This document shows, piece after piece, positions 63,645-64,000 of a stretch of 64,000 nt of DNA. Position 1 is the stretch's first letter; every line of letters begins with the position of its first letter. Under the pieces are notes generated by a model. The model was not told the origin of the DNA and searched no databases. It was given only the letters and a program-made list of their open reading frames with translations. Both the position numbers and the translations under genes were made by a program. This DNA is from Simplicispira psychrophila DSM 11588 (GTDB taxonomy: Bacteria > Pseudomonadota > Gammaproteobacteria > Burkholderiales > Burkholderiaceae_C). Where the stretch lies: the NCBI RefSeq assembly GCF_000688255.1, contig NZ_JHYS01000007.1, forward strand, positions 62,001-126,000, written 5' to 3'.

Positions 63645-64000
63645 GGGGGCCTCCTTAAAGAACAAAACAGACAACTTCTTGCATCCGAAAACCTGTTCCA
63701 AAGGAAACAGGAAACGGCAGAAAGCGCCTCAACAACGACAGTTTTTTGCTTGTTCAACCTTCCCAGCCGCCGGCAGGGTTCCGAGACGGCGCTCTCAAAC
63801 AGCGGTAAAGCAAAAAACGAACAGCTGCAGCCGATACATACACAGCGCTGACGATCAGGATGCGGGATGCAGGAGTCGTGCCAGTCCATGCTAGGGCGGG
63901 GCACACGCCTCGTCTGTCAGACAACGCCCCTCAAGACAGGGCGGGCGAGCGCAGCAGCGTACCGCCCGCAGGCGTCCGCCTTTCTACCGAAATTTGCCCA
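63645..64000. other. upstream region of the glucan-synthase operon
   Basis: No gene seen. It contains the imperfect inverted repeat CCTGTTCC-AAA-GGAAACAGG (63692-63711) about 50-65 bases before the small gene, and the palindrome-like TCTGTCAGACA at 63914. The promoter of the operon is expected here, but no clear sigma-70 boxes were found. Confidence 0.45.

Noticed and set aside
63494-63904. A 136-codon minus-strand frame upstream of the glucan synthase
   Set aside because: Cysteine- and arginine-rich translation with no family signature; it overlaps the better supported 65-residue gene in another frame.

Overview
The window looks like a chromosomal segment of a high-GC betaproteobacterium of the Burkholderiales, most likely family Comamonadaceae. 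The basis is the protein sequences (NirB, MutS, HpnC, DarP, TldD/PmbA), the tig-clpP-clpX-lon order, the trmJ/cysE genes divergent from suhB, and a short dispersed repeat that I associate with Comamonadaceae. The genus cannot be fixed from the sequence alone. No phage, transposase, CRISPR or rRNA was seen.

Layout. 0-2.3 kb: the end of a class I fumarase, murI, a YgjP-like metalloprotein and an acidic hypothetical protein. 2.35-3.0 kb: a minus-strand tRNA block (Gly, Cys, Gly, Leu) in which a tRNA-Gly plus UUCG-loop terminator cassette is duplicated. 3-9.2 kb: the proteostasis block lon, clpX, clpP, tig, then tRNA-Leu(TAG). 9.3-13.8 kb: an RND efflux pump and its adaptor lipoprotein, with a terminator-like hairpin inside the predicted adaptor leader. 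13.9-16 kb: a lone hpnC, a CBS-domain protein and a DUF937 protein. 16.1-25.3 kb: a nitrite assimilation cluster with a good sigma-54 promoter: nirB, nirD, a nitrite channel, a PP2C/kinase fusion, a TonB-dependent receptor and ybiB. 25.4-37.9 kb: housekeeping genes (baiN-like, rpsU, yqeY, pmbA, darP, mog, a collagen-like lipoprotein, cysE, trmJ, suhB, mutS) and a cheV.

38.3-50.95 kb is the part that looks new: ten tightly packed plus-strand genes. They are a Tat-exported small dehydrogenase subunit, a GMC flavoprotein with a predicted [3Fe-4S] motif, a PLP decarboxylase with its own export signal, an exported phytochelatin-synthase-like cysteine transferase, a seven-repeat RCC1 propeller, a Tat-exported multicopper oxidase lipoprotein, and two tandem copies of an unusual module (a DASS/SLC13-like permease followed by a membrane-anchored substrate-binding-like protein). 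Several cofactor enzymes carry their own export signals and the flavoprotein could be carried by its small subunit. This suggests a periplasmic pathway that makes or modifies a small amine or thiol compound, with dedicated transport. I do not know a described system with this content.

51-64 kb: a secreted alpha/beta hydrolase, a second hydrolase, a MipA/OmpV outer-membrane protein, uppP, and a very large cyclic beta-1,2-glucan synthase preceded by a 65-residue membrane protein with a near-perfect Shine-Dalgarno sequence. A short repeat (about 55-70 bp) occurs about ten times across the window. At least six copies lie inside genes, where they are translated as small insertions.
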